From assembly GCF_029223255.1 (NCBI RefSeq), contig NZ_JARHUC010000004.1:620001-684000 (forward strand): a DNA stretch of 64,000 nucleotides, read 5' to 3'. Under the pieces are notes generated by a model. That model saw only the letters and a list, made by a program, of their open reading frames with translations. It ran no database searches and had not been told where the DNA came from. The stretch is from Albimonas marina. Lineage in GTDB: Bacteria; Pseudomonadota; Alphaproteobacteria; Rhodobacterales; Rhodobacteraceae. The first letter of the stretch is position 1; each line of letters opens with the position of its first letter. A program made the translations under genes and the position numbers. Positions 24,417-33,662 of this stretch are shown here, one piece after another.

Positions 24417-24923
24417 ATGACCCATCCGACCGCCTTCACCCTGAACGGAGAGCGGCGCGAGATCGCGCTGGACGATCCCCGCGTCACCCTGCTGGACCTG
24501 CTGCGCGAGCGGCTGGGCCTGACCGGAACCAAGAAGGGCTGCGACCGCGGCCAGTGCGGCGCCTGCACCGTGATCGTCGACGGCCGGCGGGTGAACGCCT
24601 GCATGACCCTGGCCGCCACGCTGGACGGCGCCGAGGTCGTCACGATCGAGGGGCTCGCCCTCGACGGCGCCCTGCACCCCGTCCAGCAGGCCTTCATCGA
24701 CCATGACGGCTTCCAGTGCGGCTTCTGCACGCCGGGCCAGATCATGTCCGCCGTCGCCCTGATCGCCGAGGGCGAGGCCGGCGCCGACCCCGAGCGGATC
24801 CGCGAGGGGCTGAGCGGCAACCTCTGCCGCTGCGGCGCGCACAAGGGCATCGTCGAGGCGGTGCTGAACGCGCAGGCGAAGCTCGAGGGCCGCGCGTCCG
24901 ACGAGAAGGAGGCCGCGGCATGA
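24417..24923 (+). CDS. Molybdenum hydroxylase small subunit, two [2Fe-2S] clusters (CoxS/PaoA type)
   Basis: A 168-residue iron-sulfur subunit. The plant-ferredoxin-type cluster is bound by Cys42, Cys47 and Cys50 with Cys62 (GCDRGQCGACT ... NAC). The second, helical cluster has Cys101, Cys104, Cys137 and Cys139 (QCGFCTPGQ ... CRCG). It relays electrons from the molybdopterin site to FAD. No Tat signal is seen, so the complex is cytoplasmic, unlike periplasmic PaoABC. It overlaps the next gene by ATGA and begins a three-gene operon. Confidence 0.93.
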   Translation: MTHPTAFTLNGERREIALDDPRVTLLDLLRERLGLTGTKKGCDRGQCGACTVIVDGRRVNACMTLAATLDGAEVVTIEGLALDGALHPVQQAFIDHDGFQCGFCTPGQIMSAVALIAEGEAGADPERIREGLSGNLCRCGAHKGIVEAVLNAQAKLEGRASDEKEAAA

Positions 24924-25930
24924 ACCGCTTCGACTACCTGCGCCCCGCCACGGTCGAGGAGGCGGTCGCCGCCGCCGCGGCCCCCGGCGCGGCCTACCTG
25001 GCCGGCGGCACCAACCTGCTCGACCTGATGAAGGTGGGGGCGGCCTCGCCCTCGACGCTGGTCGACGTGACCCGCCTGCCCGGCCTCGACGCGATCGAGG
25101 ACCTGCCGGACGGCGGCCTGCGCATCGGCGCGATGGTCCGCAACTCCGACGTCGCCCGCGCCCCCGCGGTCCTGGCCCGCTTCCCGATGGTGGCCGAGGC
25201 GCTGCTCTCGGGCGCCTCCGCCCAGCTGCGCAACGCCGCCACGGTGGGGGGCAACATCCTCCAGCGTCCCCGCGCCGCGCTGTCGGGCGGGCTCGCCGGA
25301 GAGCCGCGCGAACATGCGGTGCTGGGCTGGACCGAGGCCTGCCGCTCGGTCCACCCCTCCGACTTCGCCGTGCCGCTCGCCGCGCTGGGCGCGGTGCTGG
25401 AGATCGCGGGGCCGGACGGGCGGCGGCAGACGCCGCTCGCCGCCTTCTTCTCCCTGCCCGAGGGCGCGCCCGAGGCGGTCGCCGACCTGCGCCCGGGCGA
25501 GCTGGTCACCGCGCTGATCCTGCCGGCGGAGGCCGCGGGCCTCGCCGCCCACGCCCGCTACGTGAAGCTGCGGGAGCGGACCTCCTTCGCCTTCGCCCTC
25601 GTCTCCGCCGCCGCGGCGCTGGAGATCGAGGGGGGCGCGATCGCCCGCGCCCGCCTCGCGCTCGGCGGCGTGGCGCACCGGCCCTGGCGGGCGGAGGCGG
25701 CGGAGGCCGCGCTCGTCGGCAAGGCGCCCGGCCCGGATGCCTTCGCCGAGGCCGCCGCCCTGGCGCTGGCCGAGGCCAAGCCCAGCGGGGACAACGCCTT
25801 CAAGATCGAGCTCGCCCGCCGCACCGCCGCCCGCGCCCTGGCGCTGGCCGCGGCGGGGACGCCCGCGCGGATGCCGGCCCTGCCGGCCTCCCCCTTCGAC
25901 GCCGAATACGGAGCGCCCGCCCATGTCTGA
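24920..25930 (+). CDS. Molybdenum hydroxylase FAD-binding subunit (CoxM/PaoB type)
   Basis: A 336-residue subunit that carries FAD and passes electrons to the acceptor. FAD motifs are YLAGGTNLLDLMK (about 27-39) and ATVGGNILQR (to residue 116). In PaoB/YagS relatives the segment after the QR carries four cysteines for a [4Fe-4S] cluster. Here residues 117-140 have none and only Cys141 (TEACRSVHPSD) remains, so that extra cluster seems lost. The C-terminal CO-dehydrogenase flavoprotein domain is complete. The ATG overlaps the small subunit stop, and the stop lies 8 bases inside the large-subunit gene. Confidence 0.92.
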   Translation: MNRFDYLRPATVEEAVAAAAAPGAAYLAGGTNLLDLMKVGAASPSTLVDVTRLPGLDAIEDLPDGGLRIGAMVRNSDVARAPAVLARFPMVAEALLSGASAQLRNAATVGGNILQRPRAALSGGLAGEPREHAVLGWTEACRSVHPSDFAVPLAALGAVLEIAGPDGRRQTPLAAFFSLPEGAPEAVADLRPGELVTALILPAEAAGLAAHARYVKLRERTSFAFALVSAAAALEIEGGAIARARLALGGVAHRPWRAEAAEAALVGKAPGPDAFAEAAALALAEAKPSGDNAFKIELARRTAARALALAAAGTPARMPALPASPFDAEYGAPAHV

Positions 25931-28184
25931 CACGACCGCTCCGGGCCTCGCGCCCGCCACGCCGACGCGCCTCGGCTCCAACGCCGGCCAGCCGCTCAGC
26001 CGCCGCGACGGCGTGCTGAAGGTGACCGGCGCCGCCACCTACGCCGCCGACAACCTGCCCGACGGCTGCCTGCACGCGGTCACCGCCACCGCGCCCGTGG
26101 CCCGCGGCCGGCTGGTCGGGCTCGACGTCGAGGCCGCCCGCGCCCATCCGGGCGTGGTCGCGGTCTGGACGCATGAGAACCGCCCCCCGCTCGCGGACGA
26201 TCCCGACTCCACGCCCTTCCCCTTCGCCTTCAAGATCGACGCGCTGCAGAACGACCGGGTCCGCTACGCCGGCCAGCCCGTCGCCTTGGTGGTGGCCGAG
26301 ACGCTGGAGGCCGCGACCGAGGCCGCGCGCCTGCTGAACCCGCAGGTGGAGGCCGAGGCCCCGCGCCTGGGGCACGCGGGCGGCGAGGCCTACGAGCCCC
26401 AGAGCGTCGGCGTCGGCGCGCCCCCGACCCACGTGGTCGGCGACGCCGAGGCGGCGCTCGCCGCCGCCGAGCGGACCTTCGAGGGGACCTGGGACACGCC
26501 CGACCAGTACCACAACGCCATGGAGCCCCACGCGATGGTGGCCCGGTGGGACGGCGACGCCCTGACGCTCGACGTGCCCAACCAGGCGCCGGTGATGGCG
26601 CGGGCCATGTTCGCCCGCTTCTTCGGGATCGCGCCCGACCGGATCCTGATCCGCACGCCCTTCCTGGGCGGGGGCTTCGGGTCGAAGGCCATTCCCACGG
26701 GGCCCTACGTGCTGGCGATCCTGGCGGCGCGGGAGCTGGGGCGCCCGGTGAAATACGTCTTCCGGCGCGAGCAGATGTACGGCCCCACCGGCCATCGCGG
26801 CGCCACGCGCCAGACCCTGAAGATGGGGATGGACGCGCAGGGGCGGCTCTCGGCCCTGCTGCATCACGCCGACAGCTTCACCTCCAGCTTCGACGAGTTC
26901 CTGGAGCCGGCGGCCAACGTCTCCAAGAACCTCTACGCCGCGCCGAACCTGAAGGTGACGCACCGCGGCGTGCGGGTGGACAAGGGCACGCCCATGGCGA
27001 TGCGGGCGCCGGGGGAGGCCTCGGGCTCGGCCGCGCTGGAATGCGCGGTGGACGAGGCGGCCTATGCGCTGGGCCTCGACCCGCTGGAGTTCCGGCTGCG
27101 CAACTACGCGGAGGTGGACCCCGCCACCGGCCTGCCCTTCTCCTCCAAGGCCCTGCGGGAGTGCTACGCCCAGGCGGCGGAGGCCTTCGGCTGGGCGGGG
27201 CGGCCGCTGGAGCCGCGCTCGATGACCGACGCGCAGGGGCGGCGGCTGGGCTGGGGCATGGGCACCGCCCAGTTCCCCGCCACCTTCTTCGCCGCCCAGG
27301 CCCGGGCCACGCTTCGCGCCGACGGCACCGCGCTGGTCGAGACCTCGGGCGTCGACATGGGGCAGGGGGCGTGGACCGCGCTCGCCCAGATCGCGGCCGA
27401 CGGACTGGGGCTCGACATCGACCAGGTGGAGTTCCACTCGGGCGCCTCGAACCTGCCCGACGCGGGCATCGCCGGCGGCTCGGGCCACACCGCGACCGCG
27501 GGCTCGGCCCTTCATGCCGCAGGCTCGGACGCGATTGGGCGGCTGACGGAGCTGGCGACCAACGACCCCGAGTCGCCCCTCTTCGGCGCCGGCAACTCCG
27601 GCGTCGTCGCCCGCGACGGCCGCCTGCACCGGCGCGACGACGAGAGCCGCTCGGAAAGCTACGCCGAGATCCTCGCCCGCGCCGGGCAGGAGGTCGTGGT
27701 GGGCGAGGGCTCGTCCTCGCGCCCCGAGTCCGAGGGGCAGGCGCACGCCTTCTTCTCCCACGGGGCGATCTTAGCCGAGACGGCGGTGGACCCCGAGCTG
27801 GGGCAGGTGCGGGTCACCCGCATGGTCGGCGCCTTCGCGGCGGGGCGGATCATCAACCCCAAGCTGGCCCGCAGCCAGCTGGAGGGCGGGATGATCTGGG
27901 GCCTAAGCTTCGCCCTGCACGAGGAGGCGGTGCACGACCCCGTCACCGGGCGCATCGCCAACGCCGACCTCGCCGGCTACCACGTCCCGGTCCATGCCGA
28001 CATTCCCGAGCTGAAGGTCCTGACCGTCCACGAGGACGACGCCTTCGTGAACGCGCTGGGGGTGAAGGGCGTCGGCGAGCTGGCGATCTCGGGCGCGGTC
28101 GGCGCCATCGCCAACGCCGTCTGGCACGCCACCGGCAAGCGCCCGCGGCGCTTCCCGATCCGGCTGGAGACGCTGATCGACTGA
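25923..28184 (+). CDS. Molybdenum hydroxylase large subunit (xanthine/aldehyde oxidase family)
   Basis: A 753-residue catalytic subunit binding molybdopterin. Features: N-terminal ald_Xan domain with GVLKVTGAATYAADN (about 30-44), then GGGFGSK, then MRAPGEASG near residue 360, SGVDMGQGAWT, and the catalytic Glu719 in KGVGELAISG. It hydroxylates an aldehyde or N-heterocycle using water. Its length fits PaoC-type subunits. It starts inside the end of the FAD-subunit gene. No XdhC-type maturation factor is present in the window. The TetR gene divergent from the operon suggests induction by the substrate or a related toxic compound. Confidence 0.93.
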   Translation: MSDTTAPGLAPATPTRLGSNAGQPLSRRDGVLKVTGAATYAADNLPDGCLHAVTATAPVARGRLVGLDVEAARAHPGVVAVWTHENRPPLADDPDSTPFPFAFKIDALQNDRVRYAGQPVALVVAETLEAATEAARLLNPQVEAEAPRLGHAGGEAYEPQSVGVGAPPTHVVGDAEAALAAAERTFEGTWDTPDQYHNAMEPHAMVARWDGDALTLDVPNQAPVMARAMFARFFGIAPDRILIRTPFLGGGFGSKAIPTGPYVLAILAARELGRPVKYVFRREQMYGPTGHRGATRQTLKMGMDAQGRLSALLHHADSFTSSFDEFLEPAANVSKNLYAAPNLKVTHRGVRVDKGTPMAMRAPGEASGSAALECAVDEAAYALGLDPLEFRLRNYAEVDPATGLPFSSKALRECYAQAAEAFGWAGRPLEPRSMTDAQGRRLGWGMGTAQFPATFFAAQARATLRADGTALVETSGVDMGQGAWTALAQIAADGLGLDIDQVEFHSGASNLPDAGIAGGSGHTATAGSALHAAGSDAIGRLTELATNDPESPLFGAGNSGVVARDGRLHRRDDESRSESYAEILARAGQEVVVGEGSSSRPESEGQAHAFFSHGAILAETAVDPELGQVRVTRMVGAFAAGRIINPKLARSQLEGGMIWGLSFALHEEAVHDPVTGRIANADLAGYHVPVHADIPELKVLTVHEDDAFVNALGVKGVGELAISGAVGAIANAVWHATGKRPRRFPIRLETLID

Positions 28185-28207
28185 CGCCGCCGCCCGGCGG
28201 AACCGCG

Positions 28208-28246
28208 CGCCCGTCCCCGGCGGACCGGGGGCGGGCGTCTTCATTT
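28208..28246 (+). terminator. Rho-independent terminator of the molybdenum hydroxylase operon
   Basis: A 13-bp stem (CGCCCGTCCCCGG with CCGGGGGCGGGCG, one G-T pair) and a CGGA loop, followed by TCTTCATTT. It starts 23 bases after the large-subunit stop. The AT-richer stretch after it (28240-28262) may hold the promoter of the RTX gene. Confidence 0.8.
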
Positions 28247-28384
28247 ATGCTGTTGAATTATCGGCCGGATGTGGCGCCGACGCCGCTGCGCGAGGCGAGA
28301 TGAACGCCGGAGCCTCGCCGGCGTTGGACGGGAAGCGGCCGCCGGGTCAACTGGCGGCCGGCCTTCATTCCCGGACCCGTCCCG

Positions 28385-30298
28385 ATGCCCGATTTCAACC
28401 TGATCTCCGGATCGCTCCGCAACGACGCCCAGATCCTCGACATCGTGGGAACCTCGGACGGGGGCGCGGCCGTGCTCTTCGTCAACCTCTCGCTGGAGAG
28501 GGAGGACGATTCCGAGATCGACCGCCTGTGCCTCGCCTTCTTCCGTCCCGACGGCTCGGGCGGGCTGGCGGCGGCGGGCGCGCCGAAGGTGATCGAGTCC
28601 GAGAACCCCTCCGACCTCTCGCTGGTCGCGGGGATCGCGCCGACGGACGACGGCGGGATCCTGTTCCTCGGCCGGCGGCTGAACGGGGTCGAGACGCCGG
28701 TCTCCCGCTTCACCGCGCGCCTCTTCGACGACGAGGGCCGGCAGGTCGCCAGCCGCTCCGAGAAGTTCGACGGCCAGATCTCGCCCTCGGCGTTCCTGGA
28801 GCGGGGCGCGCCGGACGAGGGCGCGCAGCCGACGGTGTTCATGGCCGGGACCGGGGAGCTGTTCGGCTTCAACCTCAAGACCGGCCGGATGCTGGCGCTG
28901 AACCAGTCGGTCCCCACCGACGCGCGGGTGCTGGCGCTGGACGACGGCACGCTGGTGCGCACGCCCTCGCTGTTCGATCCGGCGAACTTCGCCTCCGGCT
29001 TCACGCTCGAGAGCGTGGCGGGCACGGGATCGGACGTGGACCTCGACTTCCTCAACGTCGCCACGCCCTTCACGCCGACCTTCTCCTCGGCGGGCAACAC
29101 CGCCGCGGCGCTGATCACCTTCGGCGGGCTGCGGCTGGCGGTGGCCAAGCCCGATGCGGGCGCGGCGGAGGAGGCGGCGCTCGACTTCCTCGCCGGCGCG
29201 GACCTGCTGCCCGCGGCCGGCGCGGTCGAGATCGCGGGCGTGGGCTACGCGGTCGCCATGGCCTCGACCTTCAGCGGCGAGGCGCAGGTGCAGCTGGTCG
29301 ACTTCGACGGCGACCTGATCGCCACGGCGGTCGCCCCGGGGGCGGTCTCCGGCGCGGCCACGGCCCTGCGGGTCGTCTCGCTGCCGCAGGCGCCGGGGGA
29401 GGGGGTGCGGCTGCTGATCGCCTCCATCGCCCTGGAGAACACCGCCGACGGAAGCCGCGACGCCTCCACCGCGACGACGGTCGACCTGCAGCCCCAGATC
29501 GACGTGACCGGCACGGTGCTGGACGACTTCCTGACCGGCTTCGACAAGGAGGACGCGATCCGCGGCGACCGCGGCGACGACCTCATCTTCGGCCACGGCG
29601 CCGGCGACTTCCTGTTCGGCGGCGACGGCGACGACCGGATCGAGGGCGGCGACGGCGCCGACCTGATCTCGGGCGACGCGGGCCGCGACAAGCTGTTCGG
29701 CGAGGCGGGGAGCGACCAGCTCGACGGGGGCGAGGGCGCCGACAAGCTGGAGGGCGCCGGCGGCGCGGACCTGCTGGAGGGCGCCGAGGGCTCCGACGCG
29801 CTGGACGGCGGGGGCGGGAACGACACGCTGAACGGCGGGTTCGGGGTCGACCGGCTGCTGGGCGGGGGCGGCAAGGACGCGCTCGACGGCGGCGACGGCG
29901 ACGACCTGCTGGACGGCGGCGGCGGCAAGGACCGGCTGGTCGGGAGTCTGGGCTCGGACCTGCTGCACGGCGGCAAGGCGGCCGACCGCTTCGTGTTCCT
30001 GTCGGTCGAGGACAGCCCCGCCGGCCAGGAGCTGGACCTGATCGACGACTTCTCGCGCCGCGAGGGCGACCGGATCGACCTGACCGGCATCGACGCGCGC
30101 GAGAGCACGGACAAGGACGACGCCTTCAAGTTCATCGGCAAGGCCGCGTTCTCGGAGCGGGCGGGCGAGCTGCGCCTGAAGATCCTCGACGACGGGGGCC
30201 AGTTCGTGCTGGCCGACGTGGATGGCGACGGGCGCGCCGACTTCACCCTCGGGGTCGAGGCCGACGCGACGCTGCGGGCGGGGGACTTCCTGCTCTAG
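28385..30298 (+). CDS. RTX-repeat calcium-binding secreted protein, serralysin-type C-terminus
   Basis: A 637-residue protein. The first 370 residues are acidic, beta-rich and unlike any enzyme I know; no HExxH zinc motif is present, so it is not a serralysin protease. Residues about 380-533 hold a run of GGxGxDxLxG nonapeptides that bind calcium (for instance FGGDGDDRIEGGDGADLISG). The last 100 residues (DLIDDFSRREGDRIDLTGID, then VDGDGRADFTLGV, ending DFLL) match the C-terminal domain of M10 serralysins, which carries the uncleaved type I secretion signal. So it is probably exported in one step; no ABC/MFP secretion genes are nearby. Role unknown: adhesin, S-layer or matrix protein are options. 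Confidence 0.85.
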   Translation: MPDFNLISGSLRNDAQILDIVGTSDGGAAVLFVNLSLEREDDSEIDRLCLAFFRPDGSGGLAAAGAPKVIESENPSDLSLVAGIAPTDDGGILFLGRRLNGVETPVSRFTARLFDDEGRQVASRSEKFDGQISPSAFLERGAPDEGAQPTVFMAGTGELFGFNLKTGRMLALNQSVPTDARVLALDDGTLVRTPSLFDPANFASGFTLESVAGTGSDVDLDFLNVATPFTPTFSSAGNTAAALITFGGLRLAVAKPDAGAAEEAALDFLAGADLLPAAGAVEIAGVGYAVAMASTFSGEAQVQLVDFDGDLIATAVAPGAVSGAATALRVVSLPQAPGEGVRLLIASIALENTADGSRDASTATTVDLQPQIDVTGTVLDDFLTGFDKEDAIRGDRGDDLIFGHGAGDFLFGGDGDDRIEGGDGADLISGDAGRDKLFGEAGSDQLDGGEGADKLEGAGGADLLEGAEGSDALDGGGGNDTLNGGFGVDRLLGGGGKDALDGGDGDDLLDGGGGKDRLVGSLGSDLLHGGKAADRFVFLSVEDSPAGQELDLIDDFSRREGDRIDLTGIDARESTDKDDAFKFIGKAAFSERAGELRLKILDDGGQFVLADVDGDGRADFTLGVEADATLRAGDFLL

Positions 30299-30316
30299 CC
30301 CCCCGCGCCGGGGGCG

Positions 30317-32701
30317 TCAGCCCCGCGACCAGGCCAGCGTCGGCCGCCCCGCGGTCAGCGCCGCCCCGCGCTGGGCGATGGAGCGTCGGTCGATCCCGTG
30401 CAGGCGGTAGAGGTCGCCGATGGTGCCCGTCTGCCCGAAATGCTCGACGCCCAGCGGGATCGTGCGGTGGCCGTGGACGGCGCCCAGCCAGGACAGCGTG
30501 GCGGGGTGGCCGTCGATGGCGGTGACCATCGCGCAATGCGGGGGCAGGGCGGCGAGCAGGCTCTCGGCATGGGATCGCGCCTCGGCCCTTCCGGCGGCGC
30601 GGGCCTTCTGGGCGGCGCTCCAGCCGGCATGCAGCCGGTCGGCGGAGGTCACCGCCAGCACGCCGATGTCGCGCCGCCCCTCGGCCAGCATGCCGGCGGC
30701 GGCGATGGCTTCGGGCGCGACGGCGCCCTGGAAAGCGATGACCACCTCGCAGTTCGGCCCCGGCTCGCGCAGCCAGTAGGCGCCGTCGATGATCGACTGG
30801 CGCAGCGCGGGGGTCATCTCGCGCGTGGGTTGCTCGATGGGGTTGGTGGTCAGGCGCAGGTAGACCGAGCCGCCGGTGGCGTCGCGCAGCCAGGTCCGCG
30901 CGTCGGGCTCATGGTCGCCGTCGCGCTGCAGGTAGTCGAAGGCCCATTCCAGGATCACGCCCAGCTCGTCGGCGAAGGCGGGCTCGAACGCCGCCAGCCC
31001 GTCCTGGCTCATCCCCACCAGGGGCGTGCCGACGGACTGGTGGGCGCCGCCCTCCGGCGCCAGCGTCACGCCCGAGGGCGTGCCGACCACGATGAAGCGG
31101 GCGTCCTGGTAGCAGGCGTAATTCAGCGCATCGAGGCCGCGGTTCACGAACGGGTCGTAGAGCGTGCCGATGGGGATCAGCCGCTTGCCGAACAGCGAAT
31201 GCGACAGGCCCGCCGCGCCCAGCAGCAGGAACAGGTTCATCTCGGCGATGCCGAGCTCGATATGCTGGCCCTCGGGCGTGAACTCCCACTTCGCGGTGGA
31301 GGGGATGCGATGCTCGATGAAGGCATCGGACTGGGCCCTGCGGGCGAACAGTTTTCGCCGGTTCACCCAGGGGCCGAGCGAGGTCGTGCCGGTCACGTCG
31401 GGGGAGGTCGTCACGATCCGCTCCGCCAGCTCGCCCCCGCCCTTGGCGATCCCGTCGAGGATTTTTCCAAACGCCATCTGGGTCGAGATTTCCCGGTCCG
31501 TGGCGGCGTCGATGGCCGGCGCGGCGACGCGGGCGTCCTCCAGCCTGCGGGTCCCCTTGCGGAAGAAGGGGACGCGGTCGAGGAAGGCGCGGAAGGCGGG
31601 CACGTCGCGCACGGTGGCGTCGGGCTCCCACTCCTGCCCCTCGGGCACGCCCATGTGCTCCTGCCAGGCGGCGAACTGCTTGGCGGTCATCAGGCCGCCG
31701 TGGTTGTCCTTGTGGCCGGCGATGGGGGTGCCCCAGCCCTTCACGGTGTAGGCGAGGAAGCAGGTCGGGCGGTCATGGTCCACGGCGGCGAAGGCGTCGG
31801 CCATCGTCTCCACGCAGTTGCCGCCCAGGTTCTCCATCAGCGCGGCCAGCTCGCGGTCCGAGCGGCGCTCGATCAGCGCGGTGACGTCGCCCTGGTCGCC
31901 CAGGTCGTCCAGCAGCCGCTTGCGCCACACCGCGCCGCCCATGAAGGTCAGCGCCGAGTATTCCTGGTTCGAGCAGGCGTCGATCCAGCCGCGCAGCTTG
32001 TCGCCGCCCTTCTCCTCGAAGGCGGCGCGCTGCAGGGCGCCGTACTTCACCCGCACCACGTCCCAGCCGAAGGCCCCGAAGATCTTCTCGATGCGCTCGA
32101 ACAGGCCCTCGCGGACGATGCCGTCGAGGCTCTGGCGGTTGTAGTCGATGATCCACCAGCAATTGCGGAGGTCGTTCTTCCAGCCCTCCTGCAACGTCTC
32201 ATAGACGTTGCCCTCGTCCAGCTCCGCGTCGCCGACCAGCGCGATCATGCGGCCCGTGGGCAGACCTTCGCCCCAGTTCTTGGCCTGCACGTAGTCCTGC
32301 ACCAGCGAGGCGAAAGCGGTGATGGCGACGCCGAGCCCGACGGAGCCCGTCGAGAAATCCACGTCGTCCACGTCCTTGGTGCGCGAGGGGTAGGACTGCA
32401 CGCCGCCCAGGCCCCGGAACGCCTCCATCTTCTCGCGGCTGAGGTTGCCCATCAGGTACTGGATGGCGTGGAACACCGGCGAGGCATGGGGCTTCACCGC
32501 CACCCGGTCCTCGGGCCGCAGCGCCGAGAAATACAGCGCCGTCATGATCGAGACCATCGAGGCCGAGCTCGCCTGGTGCCCGCCCACCTTGATCCCGTCC
32601 ACCTTGGGGCGCACGTGGTTCGCATGGTGGATCATCCAGTGCGACAGCCACAGCAGCCGCTGCTCGATGGTCTTCAGGAAGGGCGCGTCGGGACGGGACA
32701 T
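30317..32701 (-). CDS. AceE-like 2-oxoacid dehydrogenase E1 / transketolase family protein (MdeB-like)
   Basis: A 794-residue thiamine-diphosphate enzyme. The N-terminal half has the homodimeric E1 layout (GHQASSASMVSIMTALYFSAL; TPP site GDAELDEGNVYETLQEGWKNDLRNCWWIIDYN, about 155-187). The central half has the Pyr domain ending EFTPEGQHIELGIAEMNLFLLLGAAGLS and a C-terminal transketolase domain. It is shorter than AceE (about 890). The same size and an Lrp-type regulator transcribed divergently are found for mdeB of Pseudomonas putida, a 2-oxobutanoate dehydrogenase E1 in methionine breakdown. So I favour oxidation of 2-oxobutanoate or a close relative. No E2/E3 genes or methionine gamma-lyase are here. 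Start: the ATG at 32701. Confidence 0.85.
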   Translation of the reverse strand: MSRPDAPFLKTIEQRLLWLSHWMIHHANHVRPKVDGIKVGGHQASSASMVSIMTALYFSALRPEDRVAVKPHASPVFHAIQYLMGNLSREKMEAFRGLGGVQSYPSRTKDVDDVDFSTGSVGLGVAITAFASLVQDYVQAKNWGEGLPTGRMIALVGDAELDEGNVYETLQEGWKNDLRNCWWIIDYNRQSLDGIVREGLFERIEKIFGAFGWDVVRVKYGALQRAAFEEKGGDKLRGWIDACSNQEYSALTFMGGAVWRKRLLDDLGDQGDVTALIERRSDRELAALMENLGGNCVETMADAFAAVDHDRPTCFLAYTVKGWGTPIAGHKDNHGGLMTAKQFAAWQEHMGVPEGQEWEPDATVRDVPAFRAFLDRVPFFRKGTRRLEDARVAAPAIDAATDREISTQMAFGKILDGIAKGGGELAERIVTTSPDVTGTTSLGPWVNRRKLFARRAQSDAFIEHRIPSTAKWEFTPEGQHIELGIAEMNLFLLLGAAGLSHSLFGKRLIPIGTLYDPFVNRGLDALNYACYQDARFIVVGTPSGVTLAPEGGAHQSVGTPLVGMSQDGLAAFEPAFADELGVILEWAFDYLQRDGDHEPDARTWLRDATGGSVYLRLTTNPIEQPTREMTPALRQSIIDGAYWLREPGPNCEVVIAFQGAVAPEAIAAAGMLAEGRRDIGVLAVTSADRLHAGWSAAQKARAAGRAEARSHAESLLAALPPHCAMVTAIDGHPATLSWLGAVHGHRTIPLGVEHFGQTGTIGDLYRLHGIDRRSIAQRGAALTAGRPTLAWSRG

Positions 32702-32822
32702 GGGCGGACTCGGGCGCTGGAGGTCGATCGCGCGAGCATAGCGCGGACGCCGCGGCAGGTTCCGTCTTTCTCGCCGCCTCCCGCCGCGATATTGGTGGAT
32801 TCCATCGCAAGGAGGGGAAATC

Positions 32823-33299
32823 TTGGCTGAAACCGCCGCGCTCGACGATTTCGACCGCGCGATCCTGCGCGAGCTTCAGCGCGACGGCCGCGCCCCCGTG
32901 GCCGAGATCGCCGAGCGGGTGGGGCTCAGCGCCTCGCCCGTCGCCCGCCGCCTGCGGATGCTCGAGGCCTCGGGCGTGATCGCGGGCTACGCCGCGCAGG
33001 TGGACGAGGGGGCGCTGGGGCGCGGCTTCTCGGTCTTCGTCTCGGTGAAGCTCGACCGGCAGGTGGACGACGCGCTGGCGAGGTTCGAGGCCGCCGTCGC
33101 CGCCTTCCCCGAGGTGGTGGACTGCTGGCTGATGACCGGCAACCGCGACTACCTGATGCGCATCGCCACCGCCGGCCTGCCGGAGTTCGAGGCCTTCCTC
33201 GTCGGGCGCCTGACCAAGGTCCCCGGCGTCGCCTCGATCGAAAGCTCGATTCCGCTGCGCCGGGTGAAGGGCGGCGCGACGCGGCCCGCGGGGCGCTGA
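32823..33299 (+). CDS. Lrp/AsnC family transcriptional regulator (TTG start)
   Basis: A 158-residue feast/famine regulator. The N-terminal HTH is at about 22-52 (DGRAPVAEIAERVGLSASPVARRLRMLEASGVI), followed by the RAM ligand domain. It starts with TTG at 32823, set by AAGGAGG seven bases upstream; the next ATG would remove the HTH. It is divergent from the AceE-like gene with a 121-base gap and most likely controls it in response to an amino acid, as MdeR does for mdeB. Confidence 0.9.
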   Translation: MAETAALDDFDRAILRELQRDGRAPVAEIAERVGLSASPVARRLRMLEASGVIAGYAAQVDEGALGRGFSVFVSVKLDRQVDDALARFEAAVAAFPEVVDCWLMTGNRDYLMRIATAGLPEFEAFLVGRLTKVPGVASIESSIPLRRVKGGATRPAGR

Positions 33300-33662
33300 G
33301 GGCGCCGCCTCCGGGCGGCCGGCGGCGGCCTGGAATCGCGGGACAGGCGGCGGTCGCGCCCCCCTCGCGCCGCGCCCGGCCCGCGCGGCAGGTCGTCGCG
33401 CTTGTCCGCTCGTCCGATCCGACGGCGCGCCGCGCGCCGAGGGGGTGAAATTCAAGCGCGCAGTTAATATCTGGCGCTCCGCGCCGTCGCCCTGCGGGGC
33501 CGGGCTCGGCCCGGCGCCCGGGCCGCTCCGCCCGCCCGCGGCGCCAGCCCATCGACCGGGGCGCGGCGATGGCGTAGGGAACAATTCAATCGCCCGGTTA
33601 ACGGGTGGGCCGGGGCGCGCGTCCCGGACCGACGAGATGGCCGGGGAGGCCGGGAGGAAACC
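33300..33662. other. Intergenic region with a direct repeat upstream of the enoyl-CoA hydratase operon
   Basis: 363 bases with no gene. A hairpin-rich GC segment just after the Lrp stop could terminate that gene. Two AT-richer islands carry a near-identical 18-mer: ATTCAAGCGCGCAGTTAA (33450-33467) and ATTCAATCGCCCGGTTAA (33584-33601), 15 of 18 bases equal and 134 bases apart. They may be binding sites or promoter parts for the operon at 33663. A GGGAGGAAACC ribosome site ends the region. Confidence 0.5.

Noticed and set aside
28385-30298. Serralysin-type metalloprotease
   Set aside because: The C-terminal half matches, but no HExxH zinc site is present in the N-terminal half.
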